The position numbers and the translations under genes were made by a program. From positions 3,015,501-3,079,500 of the forward strand of contig NZ_FSRB01000001.1 of assembly GCF_900129635.1 (NCBI RefSeq): 64,000 nucleotides of DNA, in the 5' to 3' direction. Of the stretch, positions 1-9,084 are shown piece by piece. The notes beneath the pieces are model-generated. The model saw only the letters and a list, made by a program, of their open reading frames with translations, was not told where the DNA came from and did no database searches. Numbering within the stretch: the first letter of the stretch is position 1; each line of letters begins with the position of its first letter. The stretch is from Singulisphaera sp. GP187. GTDB lineage: Bacteria > Planctomycetota > Planctomycetia > Isosphaerales > Isosphaeraceae.

Positions 1-55
1 ACTTGCCGTAAGAGGCTGGACCGTAGGACTTTCCCAGTTGCAAGGAGCTATTTAG
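1..55 (-). repeat. Partial copy of a palindromic repeat, cut by the window edge
   Basis: These bases match, with about two mismatches, the reverse complement of one half of the palindromic element at 10037-10140. Both end in the arm GGAGCTATTTAG. The rest of this copy lies outside the window. It ends 33 bp before the start codon of the IS66 transposase, so it may be a neighbouring repeat or part of that IS end; I cannot tell which. Confidence 0.7.
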
Positions 56-88
56 CCTTTTCGGCTTGAACTCGGTTACAGTTCAACG

Positions 89-1495
89 ATGAAATCTACA
101 TCGGACATGTGCCCCCAGTGCCAAGTTCTTGCGACCGAGGTGGCGTCACTCGAAGCGGAACTGAAGCGAGTGCGCGAGCAGTTGGCCGCAGCCAAGAAAA
201 CTTCCGCGACGTCGTCGAAGCCTCCCTCTTCGGACATCGTCAAGCCCAAGCCGCCCGAGCGTTCCGATGGCCAAAAGCGTTCCATCGGTGGTCAACCCGG
301 CCACGTCAAGCACGAACGCGAACCCTTCACGCCCGAGCAAGTCACTAAGTTTGAGACCCACTCACTCGAGGCCTGCCCCAGTTGCGGTGGCACCTTGCGG
401 CTCAACCCCACCAATCCGCGCGTCGTCCAACAGGTCGACATCGAAACGACGCCGTTGACCATCGAACAGCACACCTGCCCCGAGTACTGGTGCGATTGCT
501 GTCGAATGCCATTCTGGGCGTCGCCGCCACTGAAAATCGAGCGTGGCGGCTTGGTCGGCCCGCACCTCATGGCGCTCATCGCGTTCATGAAAGGAGGGTG
601 TCACGCTTCGTTTTCGACGATCCGGACGTTTCTCCGCGATTGTGTCGGCGTCACTCTGGCGCGAAGCACGTTGGCCAATGCGATTCGCAAAGTCAGTGAA
701 GCTCTGGACGGTCCCTATGACGAATTGCTCCGCCTGCTGCCCGATGAGAGCGTGTTGAACATCGACGAAACGGGCCACAAGTGCAACAAGGATTTGTGGT
801 GGACATGGTGCTTGCGAGCGGACTTGTACACGGTTTTCAAGATCGACCCGCATCGCAGTGCCGACGTGCTGATGGATTTGCTCGGACGCGATTTCGAGGG
901 CACGATCGGTTGCGATTATTTCTCGGCTTACCGGAGATTCATGCGTGAATGCGACATCACGATTCAGTTTTGTTTGGCGCATTTGATCCGCGACGTGAAA
1001 TTTCTGACGACGTTGCCGGACGCGGCGACGAAGGCTTACGGCGAGCGGTTGCGCCAGGGGTTGAAGGGGTTGTTCGCGGTGATCCATCGCCGCGATGAAC
1101 TGTCGGCGGTGGACTTTGAGAGGCAACTGAATGCGGCCCGCGACGTGGTGCTGAACGCCGGCATGACAGACGTGCCGCCGACCCGGGAAGCGAAAAACAT
1201 GGCCAATCGATTTCGCAATCACGGTGCGGCGTTTTTTACGTTTATCACGACGCCGGAGGTGGACCCGACCAACAACCGTGCGGAGCAAGCGATTCGCTTC
1301 GTGGTGATTGATCGCCACATTACGCAGGGTACGCGAAGCGAAACCGGGCGGCGGTGGAGCGAACGGATTTGGACGACGATCGCCACGTGTGCTGGACAGG
1401 GCCGGTCGGTGTTTGGTTATCTGAAGGAAAGCGTTGAGAATTGGTTCAACGGACTGCCGTCGCCATCGCTCTTACCGTTGGAAACACCGACTTGA
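89..1495 (+). CDS. IS66 family transposase, single-gene type
   Basis: This 468-residue protein is a complete DDE transposase of the IS66 family. The N-terminus (about 10-40) is a leucine-rich coiled coil, followed by the basic linker SSKPPSSD, a zinc-finger-like cysteine cluster (CPSCGG near 97 and CDCC near 135) and the catalytic core. The DDE residues are visible in NIDETG, GCDYFSAY and NNRAEQAIR. Unlike the IS66 copy at 48234-51240, no tnpA or tnpB accompanies it, as in the ISBst12-like subgroup whose members carry only this gene. It appears intact. Element ends could not be fixed: the left side runs into a repeat cut by the window edge, and no clear right inverted repeat was found before 1775. 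Confidence 0.9.
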   Translation: MKSTSDMCPQCQVLATEVASLEAELKRVREQLAAAKKTSATSSKPPSSDIVKPKPPERSDGQKRSIGGQPGHVKHEREPFTPEQVTKFETHSLEACPSCGGTLRLNPTNPRVVQQVDIETTPLTIEQHTCPEYWCDCCRMPFWASPPLKIERGGLVGPHLMALIAFMKGGCHASFSTIRTFLRDCVGVTLARSTLANAIRKVSEALDGPYDELLRLLPDESVLNIDETGHKCNKDLWWTWCLRADLYTVFKIDPHRSADVLMDLLGRDFEGTIGCDYFSAYRRFMRECDITIQFCLAHLIRDVKFLTTLPDAATKAYGERLRQGLKGLFAVIHRRDELSAVDFERQLNAARDVVLNAGMTDVPPTREAKNMANRFRNHGAAFFTFITTPEVDPTNNRAEQAIRFVVIDRHITQGTRSETGRRWSERIWTTIATCAGQGRSVFGYLKESVENWFNGLPSPSLLPLETPT

Positions 1496-1774
1496 GAGCA
1501 GAGATGCGACGAGTGTGAGTGATTGGGAATCGTGATTCACGCGAGTGGGTTGACGTCGCCAGCATTGGTTAAGACGCAAGGTCGAGAGACCGGGAAGTCA
1601 CGAATGCGACGCGAACGCCAGCCAAGATCGAAGGGAGTGGTATGCGCTAACTGATCCGAGAGTCCAGAAAGGAATTCAGCCATTCGTTCGCAAAACACCC
1701 ATTGCGCGAAATGGGTGGTAGTGCGCGCAAAACTGGGATGCCTACCACAGTAAGTGTATTGGGGTCGTGAACGG

Positions 1775-2596
1775 CTACCTTTCGCGAATCTCCCAGTGGA
1801 CGATGAACCGGCTGCAGCCATTCAGGAGGCTACAGAGGTAGAAGAACGTCCCCGCGACGTTGATGTACGAGATGTCGACGTGCCAGTGTTCATGCACTCG
1901 GAGCGGTTGCTGAAAGCCTTTTCCTTTGAGTGAAGGTTTGCTGCTATGACGCTTCATCAGCCCGGCGTCGCAAAGCACTCGGTAGACGCTCGAGGGACTC
2001 ACGGCGACGACATCGGCGTCGAGCATCATGAAGGCGAGCCGGCGGTAGCCTTCCAGGGGATGAGCGGCGTGGAACTCCAAGACGGCTTGCTTCTCCCAAG
2101 GTTCGAGCCACCAGTCGCGGGGGACCAGCGCATTGTGCTCGTTGACCAGGCCGTAGCGAGTCCTCCAGTCATGGAACTTGCTGGCGGCGATGCCGAGCCA
2201 ATTGATGAACCGCCTGAGGGGGATCTCAGTGCGTTGGGACCAGTGCCGCACAAAGTCGATGATGGAGTCGCGGGTATCATGGGGAACCCAGGCCCCGGTC
2301 AGAGTTCCCCAAGCTCTTTTTTTAGTTTGATATGTTCCTCCATCAATTCCGCGACGACCTCGTTCTTGCGTTGGAGCTTGTCGCGGAGTGCGGAGGTGGT
2401 CGGTGTTGGGCGCGGCGTTCTTGCGTTCGAAGGCGGCGGGGCCGTTCTCGAAGAACTGCTTCTGCCAGAGGTAGAACAGCGTGGGCGAGAGTTGGAGTTC
2501 ATCGCAGAGGTCGGAGATGGGGACGTGGTCGATCAGGTGACGCCGGAGAATGGCGACCTTCTCGACAGGCGTATAGTTCTTTCGGATCTTTCGCAT
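1775..2596 (-). pseudogene. IS3 family transposase remnant (orfA and truncated orfB)
   Basis: On the minus strand an orfA begins at 2596 with MRKIRKNYTPVEK and a helix-turn-helix. It loses frame near 2400 and continues in another frame to KKELGEL and a stop at 2299. orfB follows with WLGIAASKFHDW, the HTH_21-like segment HPLEGYRRLAFMM and the first part of the integrase core (HWHVDISYINV), then stops after FIVHWEIRE. The remaining core, including the last catalytic acidic residue, is missing. So the copy is broken by an indel in orfA and a 3' truncation of orfB near 1775. The truncation lies close to the IS66 side and may reflect a later insertion or deletion there. Confidence 0.85.
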
Positions 2597-2759
2597 AGTG
2601 AGACTCCTGCCGAGTTTTAGTATAACTCGGGTGGGGCGTCTCTCCATTTCCGTCTGAAGCAAAACACTGGCCGCCTTCCAACGGACGCATGTTGTCTGGT
2701 CGGTACACACGGAGCATGTCCATGGGGAATGGAAACGTAATGCCGGCGCAGGGACCTCG

Positions 2760-3941
2760 GTGGGCCGCCGCCGGGTCAACGTGGGATGGGGTGCCCCGTC
2801 GTTCATTAAGACCAATGCCCGGGTCGGCTTCCTCGATGTTGAGGGGACGCAACTCTACTTCTTCCCCGACCGGCTGCTGATCTTCGGCCGAGGTGGTGTC
2901 CGCGCCGTCCCGTACCTCGACCTCCGGATCGAGGCCGGGCAGGTCCAATTCATTGAGGATGGCAGCGTCCCGCGCGACGCCCGGGTCTTGGGGACGACAT
3001 GGCGGTTCGTGAACAAGGACGGGGGACCAGACCGTCGGTTTGCCAACAACTGCCAGCTCCCCGTCGTCCTCTACGGCACACTCGCGTTGTCGTCCCGTTC
3101 CGGGCTGCGGATGAGCCTCCAGACGTCGTCGGAGGCGCTGGCCTCCGGGGCCCATGACATGCTGAGGCTGATCCAGGCGGGAATCCGGGACTTACAGTCC
3201 CGCGATTCGCCTTCGCCTCTGCCGGCTGCCCTGCCGTCGCTCGACGACGATCCGGCCCCGCTTCTAGAGCCGGCGAAAGCCTTGGTCCGGTCGACCCTCG
3301 AGGCGCTCTCATTCCGCTGGGTCTCGGACCTGCCCGAGTGGGGAGTCCCGATCGCCTGGGGGCTGGTCTTTTCGCTGCCCATGGTCGGCCTGCTGGTGCG
3401 AATCGCTGGCCCGCACGGGCTGGCCGCCAACCTGTTTCTCTGCGGCACGCTCCTTGTCGGCGGTTGCGGCGGGGCAGCGTTAGCGGGCGAGCAACTCCGA
3501 TCTCGTCGCGCTCGACACAACGAGGAGGCGGCCGGTCGCCGGTCCCGCTTCCGCGCAATGCTCATGAGCGAACTGAGGAATCGTCCGGCGGCTCAAGTCG
3601 ACTTCCCGGCCTTGGTGGCGGACGGCGACTTGCCCCGCTCCGAGGCCGATCGGGTTGCGGATGAGGTGTACCGTCGCATGGCGGATCGCTTCGTAGAAGA
3701 CGGGATCATCACCCAGATCGAGCAGACCAAGCTCGACCGCCTGGCCAAGGTGCTGGAGATCGACTCGGACCGCGCCGCTAGCCTGCTGGAGGAATCCAAA
3801 TCCGCACGCTACCGTTCCGCAGTCACTGACGCCTTGGCCGACGGGGTCGTGACCGAGGAGGAGGCGCGCATGCTGAACGAGCTCCGGGATGGCCTTGGCG
3901 TGCGAGACCCGACGTGGACCGGGAGCCAAACACCGAGCTAA
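2760..3941 (+). CDS. Membrane protein with a DUF4236-like region, possibly 5'-truncated
   Basis: The 393-residue product has an N-terminal region resembling conserved sequence often found next to DUF4236 or TerB-type proteins: FLPDR-like FFPDRLLIFG, FIEDGSVPRDARV and the segment KDGGPDRRFANN. A linker follows, then two hydrophobic segments (about residues 198-218 and 223-245), then a charged helical C-terminus. The latter carries two similar helical units, around IITQIEQTKLDRLAKVLEI and VVTEEEARMLNELRDGL, which suggest a TerB-like or EF-hand-like helical domain. The start lies about 160 bp beyond the IS3 remnant and no good ribosome site was seen, so the true N-terminus may have been lost. 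The function is unknown; the family resemblance is from memory and moderate. Confidence 0.55.
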   Translation: MGRRRVNVGWGAPSFIKTNARVGFLDVEGTQLYFFPDRLLIFGRGGVRAVPYLDLRIEAGQVQFIEDGSVPRDARVLGTTWRFVNKDGGPDRRFANNCQLPVVLYGTLALSSRSGLRMSLQTSSEALASGAHDMLRLIQAGIRDLQSRDSPSPLPAALPSLDDDPAPLLEPAKALVRSTLEALSFRWVSDLPEWGVPIAWGLVFSLPMVGLLVRIAGPHGLAANLFLCGTLLVGGCGGAALAGEQLRSRRARHNEEAAGRRSRFRAMLMSELRNRPAAQVDFPALVADGDLPRSEADRVADEVYRRMADRFVEDGIITQIEQTKLDRLAKVLEIDSDRAASLLEESKSARYRSAVTDALADGVVTEEEARMLNELRDGLGVRDPTWTGSQTPS

Positions 3942-4048
3942 AGTTTTCACCAGCCAAGTAATAGACTTTGCTTTCTGGATACAGAATGTTTACCACCCTG
4001 GTGGCATCGCATACATGGGCGTTTGCCGCGGCGTTTGGACACTAACCC

Positions 4049-4911
4049 TCAATGCCTGGCTTTTCCCTTGAACACCTCGCGGCCGTGCCATTCCAGATGG
4101 CGAGACTCGGGCTTCCAGTCGGGGTGCTGGGCATCTCGGATCGGCTTGCCGTGGTGTGCCATCAGGACTTCCTGAAAGCCGGTCGTTCCATTGGCCTGGT
4201 CCGAGACCAGCAGGATACCCTCGCGAACTGTGAAGGCCCCGAGGTCGAACGTCTTGTGATGCAGGACACAGAGGCGAACCCGTTGTCCTCCGTCTCGGGG
4301 CCGCCCGCCTGATGCCAGCGGATATGGGCGGCGTCCAGGGCGATCGACACCGAACCGAGCCGGAGGTCGAGCCCGCAGACGGCGCAGCGGTATTCATAAG
4401 CCTTGAGCACCCGCTGCCGGAAGGCCGGGTCACGCTTTCGGCGGCTGACGGTCGTCTCCAGCGTCAGGCCGACCGCATTCAGGATGTCGGGGTGGAGGGA
4501 CTCGGGGAAGTGCCGTTCGAGGATTCGGATAGCGATTGCGGCGGCAAGATTTGGGTCGGCGGAAAGAGCGGCCTGAACCTCGCCGGAGAACTCCGCCCAG
4601 ACGTTGTGCGACCTCATCTCGGGGACGCGGGGGATGTCGGCACCCTTTTTGGTCTCCAGCCCGGCGGGTGCGTGAACGGTCCAGACGCCGTCACGCTGGA
4701 GCCGCCAGAACGGCTGCTCGGGGTGGTCCGACTTCCGTGGCGGTCCGAACTCCCGCAGCAGGGCGGTCAGGTCCGGCTCCAGTTGGCGAAAGGAGATATC
4801 CTTCTGTCCCGCCTGCCATCGCCCGAGGGCGTAGAGCACGAGCAGCGGCTTGTGCGGGGCGCGTTGGTCGCCTTGCTTCCAGATGCCAAGGTCGTCGAAG
4901 TGGTTTATAAT
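4049..4911 (-). pseudogene. Phosphorothioate-DNA-type HNH restriction endonuclease, frameshifted
   Basis: The minus-strand product resembles type IV restriction enzymes that bind phosphorothioated DNA (ScoMcrA-like, sulfur-binding domain plus HNH). The N-terminal sulfur-binding-type motifs are APHKPLLVLYALGRW and PFWRLQRDGVW; the HNH domain starts with YEYRCAVCGLDLR and ALDAAHIRWHQAGGP. Near 4275 a one-base loss shifts the frame; the remainder (LCVLHHKTFDLGAF up to the stop at 4049) is still readable in the next frame and would complete the HNH fold. At the 5' end homology extends to HFDDLGIWKQGDQRAPHKP (about 4902), with only an ATT at 4911 as possible start. Such enzymes cut DNA modified by Dnd or Ssp systems; no dnd or ssp genes are present here. 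It is probably inactive. Confidence 0.75.
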
Positions 4912-5053
4912 AGAACGATCTTACCTCAATAAATCCTGATATCCATCATTTGACGATCATAAAGAGGGCATAATCTCGATTCGTGGTACGTCGCCATGAT
5001 AAGGTGACATGACAGGGGCGACGTCGCAACCGCCTTACAGCGAAAGGGTTTCC

Positions 5054-5464
5054 ATGAAACCGTCTCCTTCCTTCTATCTCGTTTTGGCAAGCCTCTGCGG
5101 AACTGCTTGCAGCTCAAAGGATGAGACGGTCATCAGTAAGCCCGCGCTGGCGCCACAAACACAGGAACCAGCGCCAGCTCCCCCACCGCCGCCGCCTGCG
5201 GCCGCCTTCGATGCCAACGATCGAGAGCGGACCTATCGCTGGATCGCCGACGAGGCCACCGCATTCCGGCTCAAGTACCTGCCCGCTAAGGAGGCGATCG
5301 CAAGAAACCCGCTGAACGACGATCTGCAGAAAGAGTTCGAGTCGTCGAAGCTTCCCGCATACAAATCCAAGCTCAGGCAAATTGTGGGACGCGACGTTAT
5401 GTGGAAGGTTAAGGTCCACAGCATCGATCTGAAAGGGGTTATCGTTGAAGCAGACGAACGCTGA
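5054..5464 (+). CDS. Small putative lipoprotein, function unknown
   Basis: The start at 5054 is chosen because GAAAGGG lies just upstream and the product then begins with a short signal sequence (MKPSPSFYLVLASLCGTAC). The cysteine after GTA could be a lipidation site, although the lipobox is not ideal. A proline/alanine-rich linker (about 36-58) is followed by a soluble domain of roughly 80 residues ending in MWKVKVHSIDLKGVIVEADER. I recognise no named family. It stands alone, between the restriction pseudogene on the other strand and the IS91 element, and its short C-terminus could be a truncation. Confidence 0.55.
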   Translation: MKPSPSFYLVLASLCGTACSSKDETVISKPALAPQTQEPAPAPPPPPPAAAFDANDRERTYRWIADEATAFRLKYLPAKEAIARNPLNDDLQKEFESSKLPAYKSKLRQIVGRDVMWKVKVHSIDLKGVIVEADER

Positions 5465-5810
5465 GGGTTGTATCCGGAGTGCCGCAGGCAGAGTGTGGCC
5501 CACACGAAGGGCCGTCTCGGCACTTCGGATACAACTGGTTGGACTGAGCCGCGGGCACGGCCTCAGCTATGGAGATTGAATCAAGCGCCTGCCCCTGGGC
5601 GAGTCTGCCCACGCGGGGTGATCACGGCCGTCAGCCATTGCGATCCGCCGGGGAGTGATGCCGGCAACGCTCCCGAGGCTCCGGTCAGGCATCATCCTCA
5701 CACGTCAGAGAGCCAATTGGGGCCCGGCGGGCAGGGAATCCACGGTCACCTCCGGAGGCGTTCTGGACGACGGCGGTCAGAAGACGGCTTTCTCACCACA
5801 CTGTCAAGGT
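5465..5810. other. Stretch without a recognisable gene
   Basis: About 350 bp between the small lipoprotein and the 3' end of the IS91 transposase. Open frames here overlap the transposase antisense and show no family motif. It may include the terminus of the IS91 element, which lacks inverted repeats and so cannot be delimited by eye. Confidence 0.5.
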
Positions 5811-7046
5811 TCAGGACGAGTCGCATTCCGCCCTTTCGAGGGCTGGCTCCTGTCTCACCCGGCCCTGCCTCTCGGCAGGGATCGCTTTCAAGACTTCCAC
5901 GATGACCATCCGGCCCTCGCCACAGACGGGGCAGATATGCGCCACGGGCTTCCCTTCGATGGTCCCTTCCGGCTCGGAGGCGGGTCCGACCACGACGGGT
6001 TCGGGTGGCGTTACGGCGGCCAGCAACCTGCGGCACAGTTGCAGCTTCTCCCAGCACATCCGATTGGCCAGGAAGCCGTAATGCCTGATCCGCACGAACC
6101 TGGTCGGCAGGACGTGGAGGAGGAAACGGCGGATGAACTCGGCCGCCTTCAGGGTCATCGTCTTTCGCTTCCCACCGTGGACATAGTCCTTCCAGCGGAA
6201 CGTCACCGCGGCGTCCTCCATGGCGATGAGCCGATGATTGTTGATGGCAACGCGGTGAGTGTAACGTGCCAGGTACTTGAGCACCTGTTGCGGTCCGCCA
6301 TGAGGTGGTTTGGCGTAGACGACCCATTCGGTACGGGCGCTGGCGGCGAGTCGGCGTTGAAATTCGGTGGGGTCGGCCAGGGGGCTGAGCTTGCCGTGGA
6401 AGGCGAGCCGCCCCCGGTCGAATGCGGTCCGGAGCAACGACAGGAATTTGCCGCGGAAGACGCGGCTGAGGATGCGGACCGGCAGGAAGAATCCCGGCCG
6501 GCACGCGACCCATTGCGACGCGTCCAGGGAGATCCCGCCGCCGGGGATCACGCAGTGGACGTGGGGGTGATGCTGGAGGTTCTGCCCCCAAGTGTGGAGG
6601 ATGGCCAGGAAGCCGATCTCGGCTCCGAGATGCATGGGGTCGGCGGCGACCTGCTGCAAGGTCTCGGCGGCGGCCCGGAAGAGCAGGCCGTAGACCACTC
6701 CTGGGTTCTGCAAGGCGATCGGGCCGAGCGCCGCGGGCAGGGTGAAGACGAGGTGGAAGTACTGGTCGACGGGCAAGAGTTCCGCTTCCCTGGCCTCCAC
6801 CCATTCCGCAGCGGCGGCGGCCTGACACTTGGGACAGTGTCGGTTTCGGCAGGAGTTGTAGGCAACCTGCTCGTGTCCGCACTGGTCGCACTGCTCGACG
6901 TGTCCGCCCAACGCCGCGGTCCGGCAAACGGTGATGTCGTGCAAGACGCGGCGTTGTTCGTGCGAGATCACGTGGCCGAAGCGATCGAGGAAAGCTTCTC
7001 CGTGCTGTCGAAAGATGTCGGCCACTTCGAGCCTGGGCCGGGTCAT
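5811..7046 (-). CDS. IS91 family (HUH) transposase
   Basis: The 411-residue product has the usual IS91/ISCR architecture. An N-terminal zinc-binding region (CDQCGHEQVAYNSCRNRHCPKCQ in pieces, residues about 52-75) precedes the rolling-circle domain with the HUH signature HPHVHC and the tyrosine segment YLARYTHRVAI. A C-terminal cysteine pair (CPVCGEGR) is also present. These enzymes nick one DNA strand and move elements by rolling-circle transposition. The start codon lies 2 bp downstream of the stop of the tyrosine recombinase at 7049-7900, so the two are almost certainly co-transcribed, an arrangement found in some IS91 relatives. No disruption is visible. Confidence 0.9.
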   Translation of the reverse strand: MTRPRLEVADIFRQHGEAFLDRFGHVISHEQRRVLHDITVCRTAALGGHVEQCDQCGHEQVAYNSCRNRHCPKCQAAAAAEWVEAREAELLPVDQYFHLVFTLPAALGPIALQNPGVVYGLLFRAAAETLQQVAADPMHLGAEIGFLAILHTWGQNLQHHPHVHCVIPGGGISLDASQWVACRPGFFLPVRILSRVFRGKFLSLLRTAFDRGRLAFHGKLSPLADPTEFQRRLAASARTEWVVYAKPPHGGPQQVLKYLARYTHRVAINNHRLIAMEDAAVTFRWKDYVHGGKRKTMTLKAAEFIRRFLLHVLPTRFVRIRHYGFLANRMCWEKLQLCRRLLAAVTPPEPVVVGPASEPEGTIEGKPVAHICPVCGEGRMVIVEVLKAIPAERQGRVRQEPALERAECDSS

Positions 7047-7048
7047 GG

Positions 7049-7900
7049 TTAGGGCTCCCCCGGGATTGGGGTGAGCCGGTCGAGGGGGCTTTGGGTCGTC
7101 TCTCCCGCAGTGGGTGAGACTTGGGCGTAGAGGAAGGTGGTCCTGAGGTTACGGTGTCCGAGGAGGTTCTGGATGATCCGGATGTCGGTTCCGGCTTCGA
7201 ACAGGTGGGTGGCGAAACTGTGTCGGAGCGTGTGAACGGTGACGTGCTTGTCAAGTCCCGCGGCGCGTGCGGCCTGGACGCAGATTTGATTCACGGCCTT
7301 GCCGGTGATGGGATGTCCCGGGACGTCGCCGGGAAAGAGCCATTCGGCCGGCCTGGCGACTTTCCAGTACTCGCGGAGGAGGGTCAACAGCCTCGGCGAG
7401 AGCATGACGTAGCGGTCCTTACGACCCTTGGCCTGTCGGATGCGGATGACCATGCGCTGGCTGTCGATGTCGTCGAGGCGGAGCGAGACGACCTCGGAGA
7501 TCCGGAGGCCGGCGCCGTAGGCGGTCATGAGGATGGCACGATGCTTGATCCCGATGATGGCGGCGAAGAACCGTTCGGTCTCGTGGATGCTGAGTACGGT
7601 GGGAAGTTTCTTGGGCTGCTTGGGGTAGCGGATACGTTGCGTGACCCCGTGGCGTTGGAGGGTCACCTCGTAGAGGAACTTGAGAGCGGCGACGGTCTGG
7701 TTGTAGACGCTCCAGGAGACGTGTTTCTCTTGAATGAGGTGGAGAAGGTATGTGCGGACTTCGTCAGCCCCGAGTGCTTGGGGCGACCGCCCGAAATACC
7801 GGGCGAAGGTGCCGACCCGCATGGCGTAGGCGTCGATCGTCCTGGGCGAGAGGTTCCTGAGTTGCATGTCGTCGATCATCCGGCGTCGCAGCGGTGTCAT
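7049..7900 (-). CDS. Tyrosine recombinase associated with IS91-type element
   Basis: A 283-residue integrase of the phage-integrase/XerCD type. The N-terminal SAM-like domain covers roughly 1-90. The catalytic domain carries YGAGLRISEVVSLRLDDID (first Arg), the Lys-bearing turn near QAKGRKDRYV, HTLRHSFATHLFEAG (His and second Arg), LLGHRNLRTT and the nucleophile in FLYAQVS. All expected residues are present and the length is normal. It ends 2 bp before the IS91 transposase begins on the same strand, which implies one transcript and joint action in mobility. A strand-exchange role in resolving transposition intermediates is inference. Confidence 0.9.
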   Translation of the reverse strand: MTPLRRRMIDDMQLRNLSPRTIDAYAMRVGTFARYFGRSPQALGADEVRTYLLHLIQEKHVSWSVYNQTVAALKFLYEVTLQRHGVTQRIRYPKQPKKLPTVLSIHETERFFAAIIGIKHRAILMTAYGAGLRISEVVSLRLDDIDSQRMVIRIRQAKGRKDRYVMLSPRLLTLLREYWKVARPAEWLFPGDVPGHPITGKAVNQICVQAARAAGLDKHVTVHTLRHSFATHLFEAGTDIRIIQNLLGHRNLRTTFLYAQVSPTAGETTQSPLDRLTPIPGEP

Positions 7901-8476
7901 GACGTGCTCCAGTTGAGATGAGATGGGAGGGAACCATCATCATGCCTCAACGGGAGTGCGAGGTCGGCACCCGGGGCCTTATGGATCGGGAAGGAAAGCG
8001 GCGAAAATCAGAGGCGAGACAGGCTCGATCAAGGGACGACCGTCGACGTGTGCGGAGGGTGGGGATTCAGAACTCTACCGCGGAGCGGTTTAGTCCAACT
8101 CCCAGTTTTACGGGTTTGGTGACACTGGTCTCATCACCTTTTCGTCCGCAACATTCAGATATAACCTCGAAACCGAAATGAGAAGCGAGGCCCCTCCAGA
8201 GGGGCGCCGCCTTCGACATGCCCGCCCCTGCGATTGGCGGAAATTTGAAAAGCTGTGGCTCCGTCTCGTGCGCCAGTCCAAAAACCAAAAAAAAGCGATA
8301 GAGCAAACGCACGTAATTCCATGTCAGCGAATGACCTACGAGGGCCGTTCCCAAGCGCCGGAAATGCCGGATCCAGGATCACGCCAGATTTTACTTGCCT
8401 TTGCCACTCTTTCTTGTCAACATCCCAACTCGTGGGCGAAACCTGATTTCACAGCACTTCTTAATGGAGCAAACCC

Positions 8477-8752
8477 ATGATTCTCAAGCTTCGGACGGCG
8501 CCCGCAATCCTCGCGATTGCACTCTGTGGCTATGCCATGCTTCCCGCCACGGGAACCCGCGTAGAGATTCGCGGCGCACAGAGCGGCAGCAAATGCTCCA
8601 CAACGAAATCAACTAAGTGTGACGGCAACAGCGCATGCACAGGCCTCAACGAGCATTGTAGTGGGAGCGGTGCCCTGACGTGCTTCTCGCAGGGTGAATT
8701 GCAATGTTCCAATCCGGGTTGCACCACGGAAACGACGTTTTCTTGCTCCTGA
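8477..8752 (+). CDS. Secreted Cys-rich peptide, copy 1 (orphan)
   Basis: A 91-residue protein with a basic N-tip and hydrophobic signal region (MILKLRTAPAILAIALCGYA). A short pro-region (residues about 24-37, including EIRGAQSG) leads to a core with eight cysteines at 40, 48, 54, 61, 69, 77, 82 and 90. The start is supported by GGAG eight bases upstream. Compared with the copy at 31012 it has 14 amino-acid differences, 13 of them after residue 37, none touching a core cysteine. No partner gene follows: the region beyond is taken by an IS5 element and a palindromic repeat. The role is unknown; a disulfide-stabilised secreted peptide (toxin, bacteriocin-like or surface peptide) is inference. 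Confidence 0.75.
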   Translation: MILKLRTAPAILAIALCGYAMLPATGTRVEIRGAQSGSKCSTTKSTKCDGNSACTGLNEHCSGSGALTCFSQGELQCSNPGCTTETTFSCS

Positions 8753-9005
8753 TGCCATAGCGTCACGGCGTAGCCCGTTTCGTTGACTCCGCAGATCGTT
8801 CATCGCAAGTCATTCGTTATTCGAGACTTGCTACAGTTTCACAGCTTCGCACGGACTTCCTCTTGATGTCTGCATGGTTCGACCCCCCATTAGTCTTACG
8901 TTGAGGACGGTAGACGTGATAACGAAGTAGTAAGGCCGTGACATAATCGGCTCAAACGCTTAAGCATTCGGGATGCGACGGGTTCCATTAGTGACTGCGT
9001 AGCCC

Positions 9006-9040
9006 AGCCGAGGCGCCAAGCACACCTTGCGGCCTCGGCT
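9006..9040 (+). terminator. Conserved hairpin in the 3' flank of peptide copy 1
   Basis: AGCCGAGGC and GCCTCGGCT form a perfect 9-bp stem around a 17-nt loop. The hairpin is identical in the second copy at 31541-31575. There is no clear T-run after it, so a terminator role is a guess; an RNA processing or stability element is equally possible. Confidence 0.4.
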
Positions 9041-9084
9041 CTCGTTCACCGTTGATCGGAAGACTACTGAGTGATCGAATCCTA

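Larger units (their letters stand above)
8125..9081 (+). repeat. 957-bp duplicated segment, copy 1 (Cys-rich peptide cassette)
   Basis: This segment matches 30659-31616 from CTGGTCTCATC to GTGATCGAATC. By eye the 5' flank (about 350 bp) differs at roughly 17 positions plus one A in an A-tract. The 3' flank (329 bp) differs at only three positions. The core of the encoded peptide differs at 20 of 162 bases. The left end adjoins no recognisable element. At the right end homology stops where the palindromic repeat begins, with an IS5 copy inserted 2-3 bp further on. Confidence 0.95.

Noticed and set aside
1749..1780. GTAAGTGTATTGGGG as the right end of the first IS66
   Set aside because: The orientation is wrong for a right-hand inverted repeat and no left partner was found.
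5655..7052. A long plus-strand frame over the IS91 transposase
   Set aside because: It is antisense to a well-supported IS91 transposase, has no family motif and arises from high GC.
8178..8480. A 100-codon frame upstream of peptide copy 1
   Set aside because: In copy 2 an extra A breaks the frame while the DNA stays about 95% identical, and substitutions show no coding pattern. It is more likely leader or promoter DNA.
8540..8560. LPATG in the peptide leader (residues 22-26) as a sortase signal
   Set aside because: Sortase motifs sit near the C-terminus before a hydrophobic segment. Here it is at the end of the signal region, and no sortase gene is near.
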